From NCBI GenBank assembly GCA_003427395.1, contig BFEA01000588.1:628601-649745 (forward strand): a DNA stretch of 21,145 nt. Direction: 5' to 3'. Position 1 is the stretch's first letter. Every line of letters starts with the position of its first letter. Shown one piece after another: positions 1 to 8,831 of this stretch. Both the position numbers and the translations under genes were made by a program. This DNA comes from Chara braunii (Eukaryota > Streptophyta > Charophyceae > Charales > Characeae). The notes below the pieces were generated by a model. The model made no database searches and was not told the origin of the DNA. It saw only the letters and a list, made by a program, of their open reading frames with translations.

Positions 1-782
1 AAAAAAAAAAAAAAGAGAAAGAAGACAGCATGGTGAAAGAAGGCGAGGAAGGTGAAGGGAAGAGGGAGGTTGGTGAGAGAGAAGCCGGCAGCCATAGCTG
101 ACCGAAGGGTTGACCGGGAGAGTTGACCAGAGGGGTTGACCGCAGCATTGACCGGTGCTGACCAAGGCGTTGACCAAGACTTTGACCAAGCTGGAGCCGG
201 TAAAATCTCGCCAAGCCTTCAGCCTATCCCTCGCCCTATGGATGTGCACACACCCTGTGGTACTGCTGAGTCCAGTCTGTCAGTCTCTTCTTTCTGCATC
301 GAGTCTCTTCTGTCTAGGTGATAGTACTCTGTGGATGAAGGATAGGGCCTTGTTGACCAAACCCACACGGGCTGAGTAGGGCTAAAGACTGTGTCTGACG
401 ACTCGACTGTCTCGGAGGACGCGAACCCTCCCAAGGACCTGTATTGACCGGTGGGCTGCTCGGTGTGGCACGGTAGGCCCAAAATTCGAGCTGTGGGCTG
501 CACAACAGGCCGTCCAAGTGTTGAGAGACCTGCTGATCGCGTCGTCCTGTCTGCGACGTTAAATAATTCCTGAGGAGTTACGAGGGATCTCCTTAAATGC
601 CTCTTGATCAACATTAGGTCTAGTAGTGACAGCCATAGTTAGGTCCAGGCTAGAGACCCGAGTTGGCAGGATCCCTGTACGGATTCTGTGAGTCTTAGAT
701 TGAGTCAGTAGGTCTGTCAGTCAGGGGTTAGAGTCTACGTGGTGAGGTTTGGAACCGCTAATCCGGTTATGCACGTATCACC
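1..782 (+). other. Element 1 leader / probable end of 5' LTR
   Basis: This is a noncoding stretch ahead of the first Gag. It opens with 14 A's, then purine-rich sequence, then a motif GGCAGCCATAGCTG (88-101) that also occurs inside the LTR-like sequence at 7048, so the start is probably the inner part of a 5' LTR whose beginning lies outside the window. I could not find a convincing primer-binding site: no match to the usual initiator-Met form was seen. The last bases before gag form a small hairpin (753-757 with 764-768) and a good start context (CACCATGG). Short ORFs here overlap on both strands and look like chance. Confidence 0.5.
98..187 (+). repeat. TTGACC short tandem array
   Basis: Eight TGACC cores start every 10-13 bases, at about 98, 110, 123, 136, 148, 158, 170 and 182. 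Six of them are the full TTGACC. The units between cores are degenerate, so this is an old 12-bp minisatellite. Further single TTGACC copies lie near 354 and 444. TTGAC(C/T) is the W-box recognised by plant WRKY transcription factors; whether it acts that way here is inference. Confidence 0.75.
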
Positions 783-2752
783 ATGGTTAACACCCGGAGT
801 GGGAAGAGCACTACCCCCTACACCCAGGAGCAACAGGAAAAGATGGTCGCCTTAGTGAGAGAGAACAAGGAGAGGAAGGAGCTCCTGAAACAGGCAAAGC
901 TAAAGACAATCGCAGAGGAGCAGGCGGCGAAGATGAAGAAACTGGAGGAGGAGATGAAGAGAGTTCAGCAGGAGGAGGAAGAGAGAAGAAAGGCTGCCGA
1001 AGAGGAAGCAGCAGCAAAAGAAGAAAAAGAGAGAAAGCATATTGAAAGCAGAGAGGAGAGTAGTGGCACGAAGAAGGACGGAGACGCAGAGATGGAGAGG
1101 AAGACTAGCGAGTGGATAACTAATTTATCGTTGGGGGAAGATGAGGAGGCGGAGTTCTATGTGCCCCAGGACGAGAGGGATGCGCTAGCCCAGGAGCTAG
1201 CAGCAATGGAGGACCCCCTGGAAAGACAAGAAAGAGAGGAGGAGAAAAAGTTGGAGTGGAAATTGGGAATGAAGAGGGAGAAGAAGAGAAGGAGGGATGA
1301 AGTCAACAGGTTGACCGCAAAAGTGGCAAAAATGAAAGACTGCAGGCAGGAGGTGCAGGCGCAGACAGACATGACTGCCAAGATGGATAAGGTGCTGGGA
1401 TATTTAGAGGTGTTGAGCGCGGCTTGGATGGAGGAGCGCCAAACTAGCTAGGGTCAAGATGTGGCCCTGAAGGCCATGCGGTCCGGTTTTCGGAATTTTG
1501 CGCGCGAGATGGTTACCCACGTTGGAGGGGAAGTCAGGCGGTTGAGAGACAACGTGGGGAAGTTCTGTGAGGGTGCCATTGAGGGCGCCAAAGTAGTAGT
1601 CGCTGCTGAGGGCGAGGCCAGACCTCACAAAGAATCAGTCAAACTTAAGTTCCCCGATGCTTATGGTGGGAAATCTGACGAGAACTTCGATAACTGGGAG
1701 GCTAGTGTAAACAGTTACGTTTACTTACAGCACATCGTACAGGACGATCAGGTCCTGGTTGCCTTCCAGGCCCTCAAGGACGAAGCGGCTAGTTTTGCTA
1801 GGTCCCTCGCGCGCGCGGCCGGTTGTGAAAACAACATGGTCGCCTATTCCAAGGTTACCCCTCTCCCTCAATTTCAAGCTCCTTAGAGAGCGATTCGCTG
1901 ATCTTCGTAGAGGCGTTAGAGCCTCTGACAAGCTCCAAACCATCCACTCACGACAGTGGAGGAGTGCCAAGGCACTCAAGGCAGTGATGGACGACCTGGT
2001 GGTCGTCCCAGACCATGGGGTGGCTGAGTCCCAGTGCCTAGCTATTTTATCGTGCCATGCCAGAGCCCCTGCGTGGGCACTTCTTTGACAAGTCCCAACA
2101 GCCCACCATAACGTACGATGCGCTCAGTAGAGAGGTGGTGTTGTTTGAGGCCAAGTCCATGCCGGTTACCACTGTCTGGCATAAGGACTTAGACAAGGGC
2201 AAAAGGTGGAAAGGTCGTACCATCTCTAGCCAAGTCAGGGCCAAGGATCACATGATCCTTACCTTAGAGGAGGGTGGTACAGATGAGGTCCCATATAGTC
2301 AGATTGAGTGGGGCCTTGAAAAGGAGGACAGTACCGTGGGGCAGGGGAGGTCCTATGCTGTTGTTGCGGCTGGAGGGAGGCCGCAAAGTAGAGGAGGAGG
2401 CCAGGGCCAAAGGGGCCAGGCCATGGGAGGTCGAGGACCGAGCGCACAGGGGGTTGGCGGACAAGGGAACCGCCAAGTGGGACGTAGGGGTCAAGGTCCC
2501 CCGCCAAATCGCCAGGGTTCTTGTCGGTCCCCACAGCGACGAGGTGGAAGGGCACCTCAAGGAGGATGGCACCCAGGCTTGCCACAGGGCAGGCCTTGGA
2601 AGGATTTGGGCTTGGACCAGCGTATATGGCAGGAACGCGTGGACTTGGGTCAGTGCGTGTTTTGTGGTGACCCGGCCCACGTTATTAAATTTTGTCCTAA
2701 GTATAGACAGGCCCGTTGGGCTGCTCAGCAGTCAAAAGGCAGCCGCCAGTAG
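783..2752 (+). pseudogene. gag: Ty3/gypsy Gag, element 1 (broken)
   Basis: Gag builds the virus-like particle that packages retrotransposon RNA in the cytoplasm. The ATG at 783 sits in a strong context (CACCATGG) and starts MVNTRSGK. Residues ~20-115 are a Glu/Lys-rich coiled coil. A capsid-like retrotransposon Gag domain follows (about 1630-2160). Then comes a Gly/Arg/Gln-rich basic stretch and a CCHC zinc knuckle (C-X2-C-X4-H-X4-C) at 2654-2695. The frame is broken by an in-frame TAG at 1449-1451, an apparent 2-base loss near 1872 and another shift between about 2036 and 2057. It ends at TAG 2750-2752, overlapping the protease frame by 37 bases in a -1 relation. I saw no clear slippery heptamer there, so programmed frameshifting is possible but unsupported. 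Confidence 0.85.
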
Positions 2753-3299
2753 GGGTCGCAACTGCCCCTACTTCAAGGCCATGTGGGGAAGCGAGCGCGC
2801 GCGAACAGAAAACTCCCAAACCACATGAGCCTATGGCAGAGGTTGCAGGCCCGTGCCTAGCTAGCTGTCCAGAGACTGCTTGTGTTAGCGTCTCTCTAGG
2901 CACGTCCCTCACAGGTGTGGCAGAAGAGTTGAAGGAGAGGATGCCAGCCTGGGTCAAAATGAAGAAGGAGAGTAAGGGACAACTAATCTTAGTTGATGTA
3001 GAAGTTTTCAGATGTAGAGTAGGGGCCCTTATAGACTCAGGGGCTACCCGTAGTTATATTAGCCGTAGAGCGCTGAAGAAGCTGAGGCTAGAATTAAAAG
3101 TCCAAAAGTTAGCAGACCCCATAGTCAGTGTCCTCGCAGGCAACCGCACAATGCGGGTTGAGGACTATGTAGAGGGAGTCCAGGCGTACTTTCGCTTAGA
3201 GAAAGATGGGAAGGTGGAGAAAGTTATTCATTCCCTGACTCTCCTCGTACAGGATGACCTTCCTTTCGACATGGTGTTAGGAATGGATTGGGGGAGAGG
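2716..3299 (+). pseudogene. pro: Ty3/gypsy aspartic protease, element 1
   Basis: The retropepsin-type protease cuts the Gag-Pol polyprotein into mature parts and works as a dimer. The active-site motif DSGAT is at 3034-3048, preceded by the usual hydrophobic strand (GALI), and the second conserved loop ends in VLGMDWG near 3280-3295. The frame shifts in the G-run just after this (about 3290), so the linker to reverse transcriptase continues in another frame. The listed start is the overlap with the end of gag, not an independent start codon. The catalytic motif is intact; what is lost is continuity with the rest of Pol. Confidence 0.85.
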
Positions 3300-4893
3300 C
3301 AGCAGGGGCCACACTCCACTTGAGAGAGCATGAGTGTAGGCTCCCTAGTCCGTTAGGCGAGGTTAAGACTGCCCGCCTGTTTCATGTGTCAGGTGTAGAT
3401 AACACCTTCGCACATTGCTGTCTTAGTGCTCCCGCGTTCGCGCGACTAGTGAAAAATGAGCAATTAGAGGACCAGGTCTTTGTAGTTTATGTCAGACCTG
3501 TCACTGAGGCTAAGGAAAAGGATAGTTTCATGGATCCAACCATTGCCAAGCTGCTGGAGGAGTTCAAAGATCTAACCGAGTCGCCGATAGGAGGAGTGTC
3601 GCGACCCATCCAGCGCCGGATAGAGGTAGAGCCTGGCAGTAGGACTCCTAAGGGAGCAGTCAACAGGATGTCCCCTAGAGAGTTAGAGGAGCTTCGCAAA
3701 CAGTTAGACGAGCTCCTTGAGAAAGGTTGGATCAGGCCCAGTTCCTCTCCTTTTGGCGCACCAGTCCTGTTTGTCCCCAAGAAGGAAGGATAGCTTCGTA
3801 TGTGTATAGACTATAGGGGTTTGAATGCGATTACCGTGAAGAATGTTGAACCGCTCCCCTAGATAGACGATCTTCTAGATCGGGTGCAGGGTTGTAAGTA
3901 TTTCTCTAAGATAGATCTAAAGTCCGGTTATCATCAGATAGAAGTCCATCCTGATGACCAGTACAAGACTGCAGTCCGGACTAGATACGGGCACTATGAG
4001 TTTATAGTGATGCCCTTTGGACTGACTAACGCGCCAACGACGTTTCAACGATGTATGAACAATCTGTTTAGGCCGTGGTTAAACAAGTTTGTAGTAGTTT
4101 ATTTAGATGACATCTTAGTTTTCAGCAAGACCCTCCAGGAGCATCAGGGTCATCTAAGGCAGGTCTTGGAGAAGTTGAGAGAGGCAAACTTCAAGATCAA
4201 CGCAAAGAAGTGCGAGTGGGCCAAGACACAAGTTTTGTACTTGGGCCACGTATTAGTTGGAGATGGGATCAAACCTGAAGACAACAAGATAGCGGCAATC
4301 AGAGACTGACCGATGCCCCACACATTGACAGAGTTGCAGTCGTTCTTAGGCCTAGCTAATTATTATAGAAAGTTTGTGAGGAACTTTTCTACCATCGCCG
4401 CTCCCTTGCGCAGGTTGCTTAAGAAAGAGGCAATCTGGCAATGGGACAAAGATTGTACATCTGCACTAAAGAGACTAAAGAGCGCGTTAATAGAATATCC
4501 TGTCCTCAAAGTAGTTGATCCATCTTTGCCATTTGTCGTCACCACGGACGCAAGTCAGTATGGTATAGGCGCCATGTTGCAGCAAGACAACGACAATGGC
4601 TACAGACCCGTAGAGTTCATGTCAGCGAGGATGCCTGCAGAGAAAGTAGCCACCTCGACATATGAGAGAGAACTCTACGCTCTCAGCCAGACCTTAGAGC
4701 ATTGGAAGCATTACCGGCTTGGGAGGCACTTCAAAGTGTATTCTGAAACACTTCGATGGTTAAAGACTCAGGCCAAGATGACACCTAAGTTAACTAGGTG
4801 GGCCGCTGAGATAGACCAGTATGACTTTGAACTTAAGCCAGTTAAGGGCAAGTACAACGTAGTTGCGGATGCTCTGAGTAGGAGATCGGACTA
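3300..4893 (+). pseudogene. pol: Ty3/gypsy reverse transcriptase + RNase H, element 1
   Basis: Reverse transcriptase copies element RNA into DNA, and RNase H removes the RNA strand. After a linker, the RT begins near 3667 (SPRELEEL). The first catalytic Asp is in SKIDLKSGYH (codon 3914-3916), MPFGLTNAP follows, and the YLDD box is at 4100-4111. RNase H follows with TTDASQYG, YERELYAL and ADALSR (4865-4882). In-frame stops are at 3791-3793 (TAG), 3860-3862 (TAG) and 4307-4309 (TGA, in the place of the Trp of RDWP). At 4744/4745 the usual SDHETL reads SETL: two codons including a catalytic Asp are missing. All pieces stay in one frame, so the decay here is mostly point changes. Confidence 0.92.
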
Positions 4894-6417
4894 CTTTGGA
4901 GCCATAATACACTATCTGGATATAGGGAGAGACCTGCAGGAGAAAGTGAGGCAAGCGTATGCGCAAGACCCTATCTATAGTGACCTCCTCAAGAGAGTTA
5001 AGGAGGCCCCAGAGACCGAACCACACTACCGCACTACAAAAGGATTGCTGTTTGAGAAGACGGATGTATTCGACCGCCTATGCGTTCCCAATAGTGAGGA
5101 AATCCGCAGTCTGATCCTAGGGAAATGCCATGACACAGAGGGACACTTTGGTTGGCAAAAGACATTAGCCAATCTGATGCGTGCGTACACCTGGTCAGGG
5201 ATGAAGAATGACTGCATAGAGTATGTTCGCAGTTGTAAAGTGTGCCAGAGGAATAAGACTACTACGCGCGCACCTCTAGGTCTTCTCAGACCTCTGCCTA
5301 TTCCTGATCAGCCTGGAGAGTGTCCATAGACTTCATGGATACTCGAGTCAAGAGTAGGCATGGCAAGAGCCAAGTCATGGTCATAGTTGACCGATTTAGT
5401 AAGTATGTCGTTTTTGTTCCTTTGCCTGCAGAGGCACGCACAAAATTAGTTATTCAGAAGTTTTCTGATCATTGGGTTAGTGAGAACGGAGTTCCATTAT
5501 CCATAGTTAGCGGTAGAGATAGTCGTTTCACCAGCCAGAACTGGAAAGAACTCAAGAGAGTTTACGGGTCAAAGTTATTAATGTCATATGGCCGTCATCC
5601 AGAGACCAACGGTCAGACAGAACAGACGAACAAGATCCTACAGCAAGTTCTGCGCATGTACATTAGACCTGACCAAATCAACTGGGATGAGATGTTGCCT
5701 AAGGTAGCTAGTGCATACAATAACAGTGTGCATCTCTCCACCTGTCGCACTCCCAATGAGCTGCACAAGTCCTTTAGACCACGCAGACCGTTCGAAGGAC
5801 TGAACTGGGATCAGATTCACAGGCTACCGCCCGGAACCAGGGAGTTTGCGATATAGCACGAGAAGGAGCTACCTACAGTTGTTGAGAACCTCAGGAAGGC
5901 CCAGCACAAAATGGTAGAACAGGCCAATAAGCACCGTCGCCCCTCGCAGTTTCAAATGGGCGACTTAGTCTGGGTCAAATCTAAAGAGTTTGCACCTGAG
6001 GAGCACATCTCGCAGAAGTTGCTACCTGCATATAGAGGACCGTGGCCGGTGCTGGAAGTCGAGGGCGGAGAGGATGGACCGTCCTACACTATCGAGATCC
6101 CAGCACACCTCCACACATACCCTGTTTTCCATGCTTCAAAGCTGTTGCCGTGTGTCACAAGTCAACAGTTCCCTTCAAGAAGATCCATGATCCCCCCGGA
6201 TATGGATGGCAGCTATGACATTGACGGCATTGTGGATAAAGATGTCTTTAGAACAAGAGGCAGAGGTCGTCCACAGAAACAGTATAAGGTCCGGTTTGCT
6301 TATCAGGAACCGGAAGACGACCGCTGGTTTACTAGGACAGAACTTCTAGAAACAGCTCCCGACATAGTCCGAGCCTATGAGCGTTACAAAAAGGGTAAAG
6401 GTCCTGCCTTGGACTGA
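4894..6417 (+). pseudogene. int: Ty3/gypsy integrase with chromodomain-like tail, element 1
   Basis: Integrase inserts the cDNA into host chromatin. The N-terminal zinc finger is visible: His codons 5129-5131 and 5144-5146, then CKVC at 5234-5245. A small indel near 5318 shifts the frame. In the core, D1 is at 5329-5331 (SIDFMD) and E at 5620-5622 (GQTEQ). The middle Asp is replaced by Gly (SGRD, codon 5512-5514), exactly 35 residues before the Glu. A TAG at 5854-5856 interrupts the next stretch. The GPY/F module is present (LLPAYRGPW). The C-terminus (QYKVRFAYQEPEDDRWF...) resembles a divergent chromodomain, which in chromoviruses guides insertion to heterochromatin. The frame ends at TGA 6415-6417. 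The copy is catalytically dead by inspection. Confidence 0.9.
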
Positions 6418-6447
6418 AATATTATCGGAGGACCTCGAATTTAGGAC

Positions 6448-6455
6448 GGCGGGAG
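6448..6455 (+). other. Polypurine tract, element 1
   Basis: GGCGGGAG lies directly before TGAAACGG. The same arrangement (GAGGAC-TCGAATTTA...GCGGGAGTGAAA) occurs at element 2 just before 9711. This primes plus-strand DNA synthesis in Ty3 elements and marks the start of the 3' LTR. Confidence 0.65.
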
Positions 6456-6900
6456 TGAAACGGTTTTCACCTCTTTGCAGTAGCAGATGCAGATCTCAGG
6501 GTTCGATCCCTAGACCTTGCCCTACCTGTGTACAGTACTTGTGTAGACCCTGAGAGTTGAACCTGTGACCTGTGTATTCGTAGGCAGTTGGTAGGCTGTC
6601 ATAGGTCCGTAGGTAGCAGGGGTTCGATCTGTAGACCTGTAGAATAGAAGTCTTAGCGAGTTCCAGAAGTCTTAGCTGTAGTCCTTCTAGAAGGTCAGCA
6701 AGTGGGCAAGTGGGCAAGTGGTGAGTCAAGTGGTGGACTAAACTGCAGTGCAATTGCAGTACGACCTCNGTAGGTTAGNNGTGAGTCCCCATTCAGTCAG
6801 CAGTAAGGTCCAGTCAGTCCCAGTCCGGTCCAGCAAGTACCACAAGGGACTGTGAGCACCATGGGCCGATGGAAGAGGGCAGACCAACGAGTTTCAGAAG

Positions 6901-6907
6901 TATAAAT
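6901..6907 (+). promoter_or_regulatory. TATA box of LTR
   Basis: TATAAAT lies 445 bases into the LTR and about 150 bases ahead of the GCCATAGCT repeats. This would place a pol II start near 6930. The matching part of the element 2 LTR lacks a TATA sequence. Confidence 0.55.
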
Positions 6908-7051
6908 CAAGAGGCAGCGCCCAGCCTTTCATTCATTCCTTCGTGAGCCATGCGGAAGCGCTGCCACAGCGACTTGTGCAAGGAGGTCTGCAGTGAGCCC
7001 GGAGCTGAAGTGGGCGAGAGAGGAGCGTAGCATAGTGATAGGGTAGCGGCA

Positions 7052-7078
7052 GCCATAGCTGCCATAGCTGCCATAGCT
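7052..7078 (+). repeat. GCCATAGCT x3 tandem repeat
   Basis: Three exact 9-base copies of GCCATAGCT run head to tail. The first copy is part of a perfect hairpin GGCAGC-CATA-GCTGCC (7048-7063). Single copies occur at 91-99 and near 10329. Confidence 0.9.
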
Positions 7079-7260
7079 GTAGTTTAGTGTTCAGTGTGTG
7101 TGTGTGTGAGTTCAGAGAGTCGCGTGTGGGATATCCAGGGTGATCCGGTGTGTGTGAACAGTGAGTTGTTTGGGCGCTGAGTCGCCATAGCCAGTTGAAA
7201 GTGAACTCGTATCTGGATGCCATATCTCTGAGTTTTGAGTGGGCGCATGTCGCCAGTTTG

Positions 7261-7459
7261 CTGCGCTACTGTTTGCATGCATGAAAAGTGTGAATGAAAG
7301 CGAGCCTGATTGCACATCACCCTTTTGCATTCTCAATTCTTGATTTAGCCGATCATGGAATTTCCCCATTTTGGTGCTCTTGTTTCAACTGCATCATCAT
7401 CGGCTCACATTTTGGCTGTATACCTTATGGGTCTTCTTTGGTTGCTGGTTGAGGATTTG
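7261..7459. other. Unassigned noncoding spacer
   Basis: AT-richer sequence between the LTR and the G-rich duplication. I see no open frame, RNA gene or clear repeat. The true LTR end may lie inside it. Confidence 0.4.
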
Positions 7460-8135
7460 GTTTTGGATGTAGGACTTTGAGGGGATGCCTTCATTAGGGT
7501 GGGGCTTTTAGGCCGGGAGGATGGGAGTCTGGTTCTGCGAGGACTAGGTGGGAGGTGTAGACCTTGAGGGGGTGGGGACAGACATGTGGGTTTGCTCTCT
7601 TGGGGACTGGGGCTGGTCTTAAACCACCAGTACTTGGCCCAGCTATTGGTGCCGAGCCGGGACACGCCCTGTGCGCCAAGTTTTGCCGAGCCGCCGCCGC
7701 GTGGTTTCGGTTTTCTTTTGGCTGGCGCCTCCAGGCATTGTGGTCCGGTAGCCCGAAGCCCATCAGTCGCGGCGCGTTAACGGGAAACGCCCGCGGCCGA
7801 TGTATGGGCCAAGTACTGGTGGTTTAAGGGTCGGATTGGTCCTGGTGGGGACAGAGAGAGGCAAGGGGTGCAGTGATGTTAAGTGGCCTGAGGGAAGGGG
7901 GGAACCCTGTTCTGAGGGGGCGTACTCTTGGAGGGAACTGTAGGCTCTTGAGGGAGCGGGGGTGTAGTAGAGGGTTTGCCTTGAACTGGAGCCAATGAGG
8001 GTTAGGAGGGCTTCTCTCAGCAAGGGCAGTTTTATGGCAGGGGGGTGTTTTCCTGGATAGGAAAGGGGGTGACCTCAGTGGTTGTGCACTGATATCTCCT
8101 CAACTAGTGATGTTTGGTGAAGTGGTGTGGAGTTT
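7460..8135 (+). repeat. G-rich tandem duplication, copy A
   Basis: The plus strand is strongly G-rich. This copy aligns by eye along its length with 8290-8805 once the inserted element at 7623-7823 is removed. Matched landmarks are GGGCTTTT-GGCC (7503 with 8331), AGGGTCGGA-GG (7826 with 8456), CCTGTTCTG (about 7910 with 8575) and a closing T-run. On the minus strand both copies can encode a Pro/Arg/Lys-rich peptide (PRRTRLPSSRPKSPT against PRRAGLPASGPKSPT), but no frame stays open through a whole copy. I do not recognise the unit. Confidence 0.7.
7623..7823. mobile_element. MITE-like inverted-repeat element, 201 bp
   Basis: A 19-base perfect inverted repeat bounds it: ACCACCAGTACTTGGCCCA at 7623-7641 and its reverse complement at 7805-7823. 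TTAA stands directly outside both ends (7619-7622 and 7824-7827), giving 24 matched bases in all. Weaker complementarity continues for some 35 bases inward. The other copy of the host repeat lacks the insert and reads TTTTAGGGTCGG at this spot, so the insertion can be read directly. There is no coding capacity, and the inside is GC-rich. TTAA targets are known for piggyBac and some Sola elements; because TTAA is palindromic, a TA or TTA target cannot be excluded. The transposase family is therefore open. Confidence 0.8.
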
Positions 8136-8289
8136 TTTTGTTCACCCAAGGCATGGAGACTCTTAGCAAAAACAGCTGCAATTTCTGTCAGTACTTCTGA
8201 GTGGTCGATAATTGTGAAGAATTTGTGGTCGGTGGCGGGGCGCTGGTAAGATTGAAGGTCTGAGTTTAACCTGATCGTGGTCAGAGGGG

Positions 8290-8805
8290 GGGCTGGGGAT
8301 GGGCAGTTTTCTGGGCTTGCCCTCTTTCGGGTTGGGCTTTTTGGCCCGGAGGCTGGGAGCCCCGCTCTGCGAGGTCTGCACAGGGGGGACGTGCAAATCC
8401 TTGAGAGGGTAAGGGTTGTTTGAGGTTTTGTTCCTTCCGGGGGTGCGATTGGTTTTAGGGTCGGACCGGTTCCGGCGGAGGCAGATGGGAACAAGAGGTT
8501 CTGTCTTCAGCAGGGAGAGCTGTTCGGGGGGCTGTCTCAATTGGAGAGGGTGGGCAGAAAGGTTTGGGGGAACTCCTGTTCTGCGGGGATGTACTTTAGG
8601 TGGGAACGGTCCGACCCTGAGTGAGTGGGAGTGATCATTTTGGGGGCTTACCCTGAACTGGGGCCGAGGAGGAGAAGGGGGCATCCTCTTGGCGCTGGCA
8701 GTTTTTAGGGCAGGGGGGATGGTTTTTCCTCAGGGGGAAGGGGACAACCTTGGTTCCAAGCATGGTTTGCTCCCCACACATAGACTGGAGCACTGTTTTT
8801 TTTTT
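8290..8805 (+). repeat. G-rich tandem duplication, copy B
   Basis: This is the second copy of the unit seen at 7460-8135, without the inserted element. It is G-rich with many G-runs of three to six. On the minus strand a 173-codon frame (8163-8684) and an overlapping 139-codon frame (8075-8494) are open, both rich in Pro, Arg and Lys. Their length may reflect base composition (few stops in C-rich DNA). Function is unknown. It is followed within about 30 bases by the broken start of element 2. Confidence 0.7.
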
Positions 8806-8831
8806 GAAATAAAAAAGGTTTCGCCGGGGAG

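Larger units (their letters stand above)
6456..7260 (+). repeat. 3' LTR of element 1 (end uncertain)
   Basis: The LTR starts with TG right after the polypurine tract. It is about 800 bases; the right edge was not resolved. It is roughly collinear with the LTR of element 2: TGCCATAGCT-TAGTTT lies 613 bases from the start here and 617 bases from the start there, and GGAAGCGCTGC is also shared. It contains a TATA box, two GGTTCGATC motifs, short AAGTGG repeats (6702-6735), a 9-bp triplet repeat and a TG run near 7096. Three ambiguous bases (6769, 6779, 6780) show imperfect assembly. It does not continue like the leader at 100-780, which is odd for two LTRs of one element. Confidence 0.55.

Noticed and set aside
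219-614. 131-codon minus-strand ORF in the leader
   Set aside because: No recognisable domain, antisense to a retroelement leader, and overlapped by other frames.
2716-2752. Programmed -1 frameshift between gag and pro
   Set aside because: The frames do overlap in a -1 relation, but no slippery heptamer in register was found and gag is already broken by indels.
6933-7369. Overlapping minus-strand ORFs rich in His/Thr/Leu
   Set aside because: They lie in the LTR and over a TG repeat, with no domain and no conservation visible with the other LTR.
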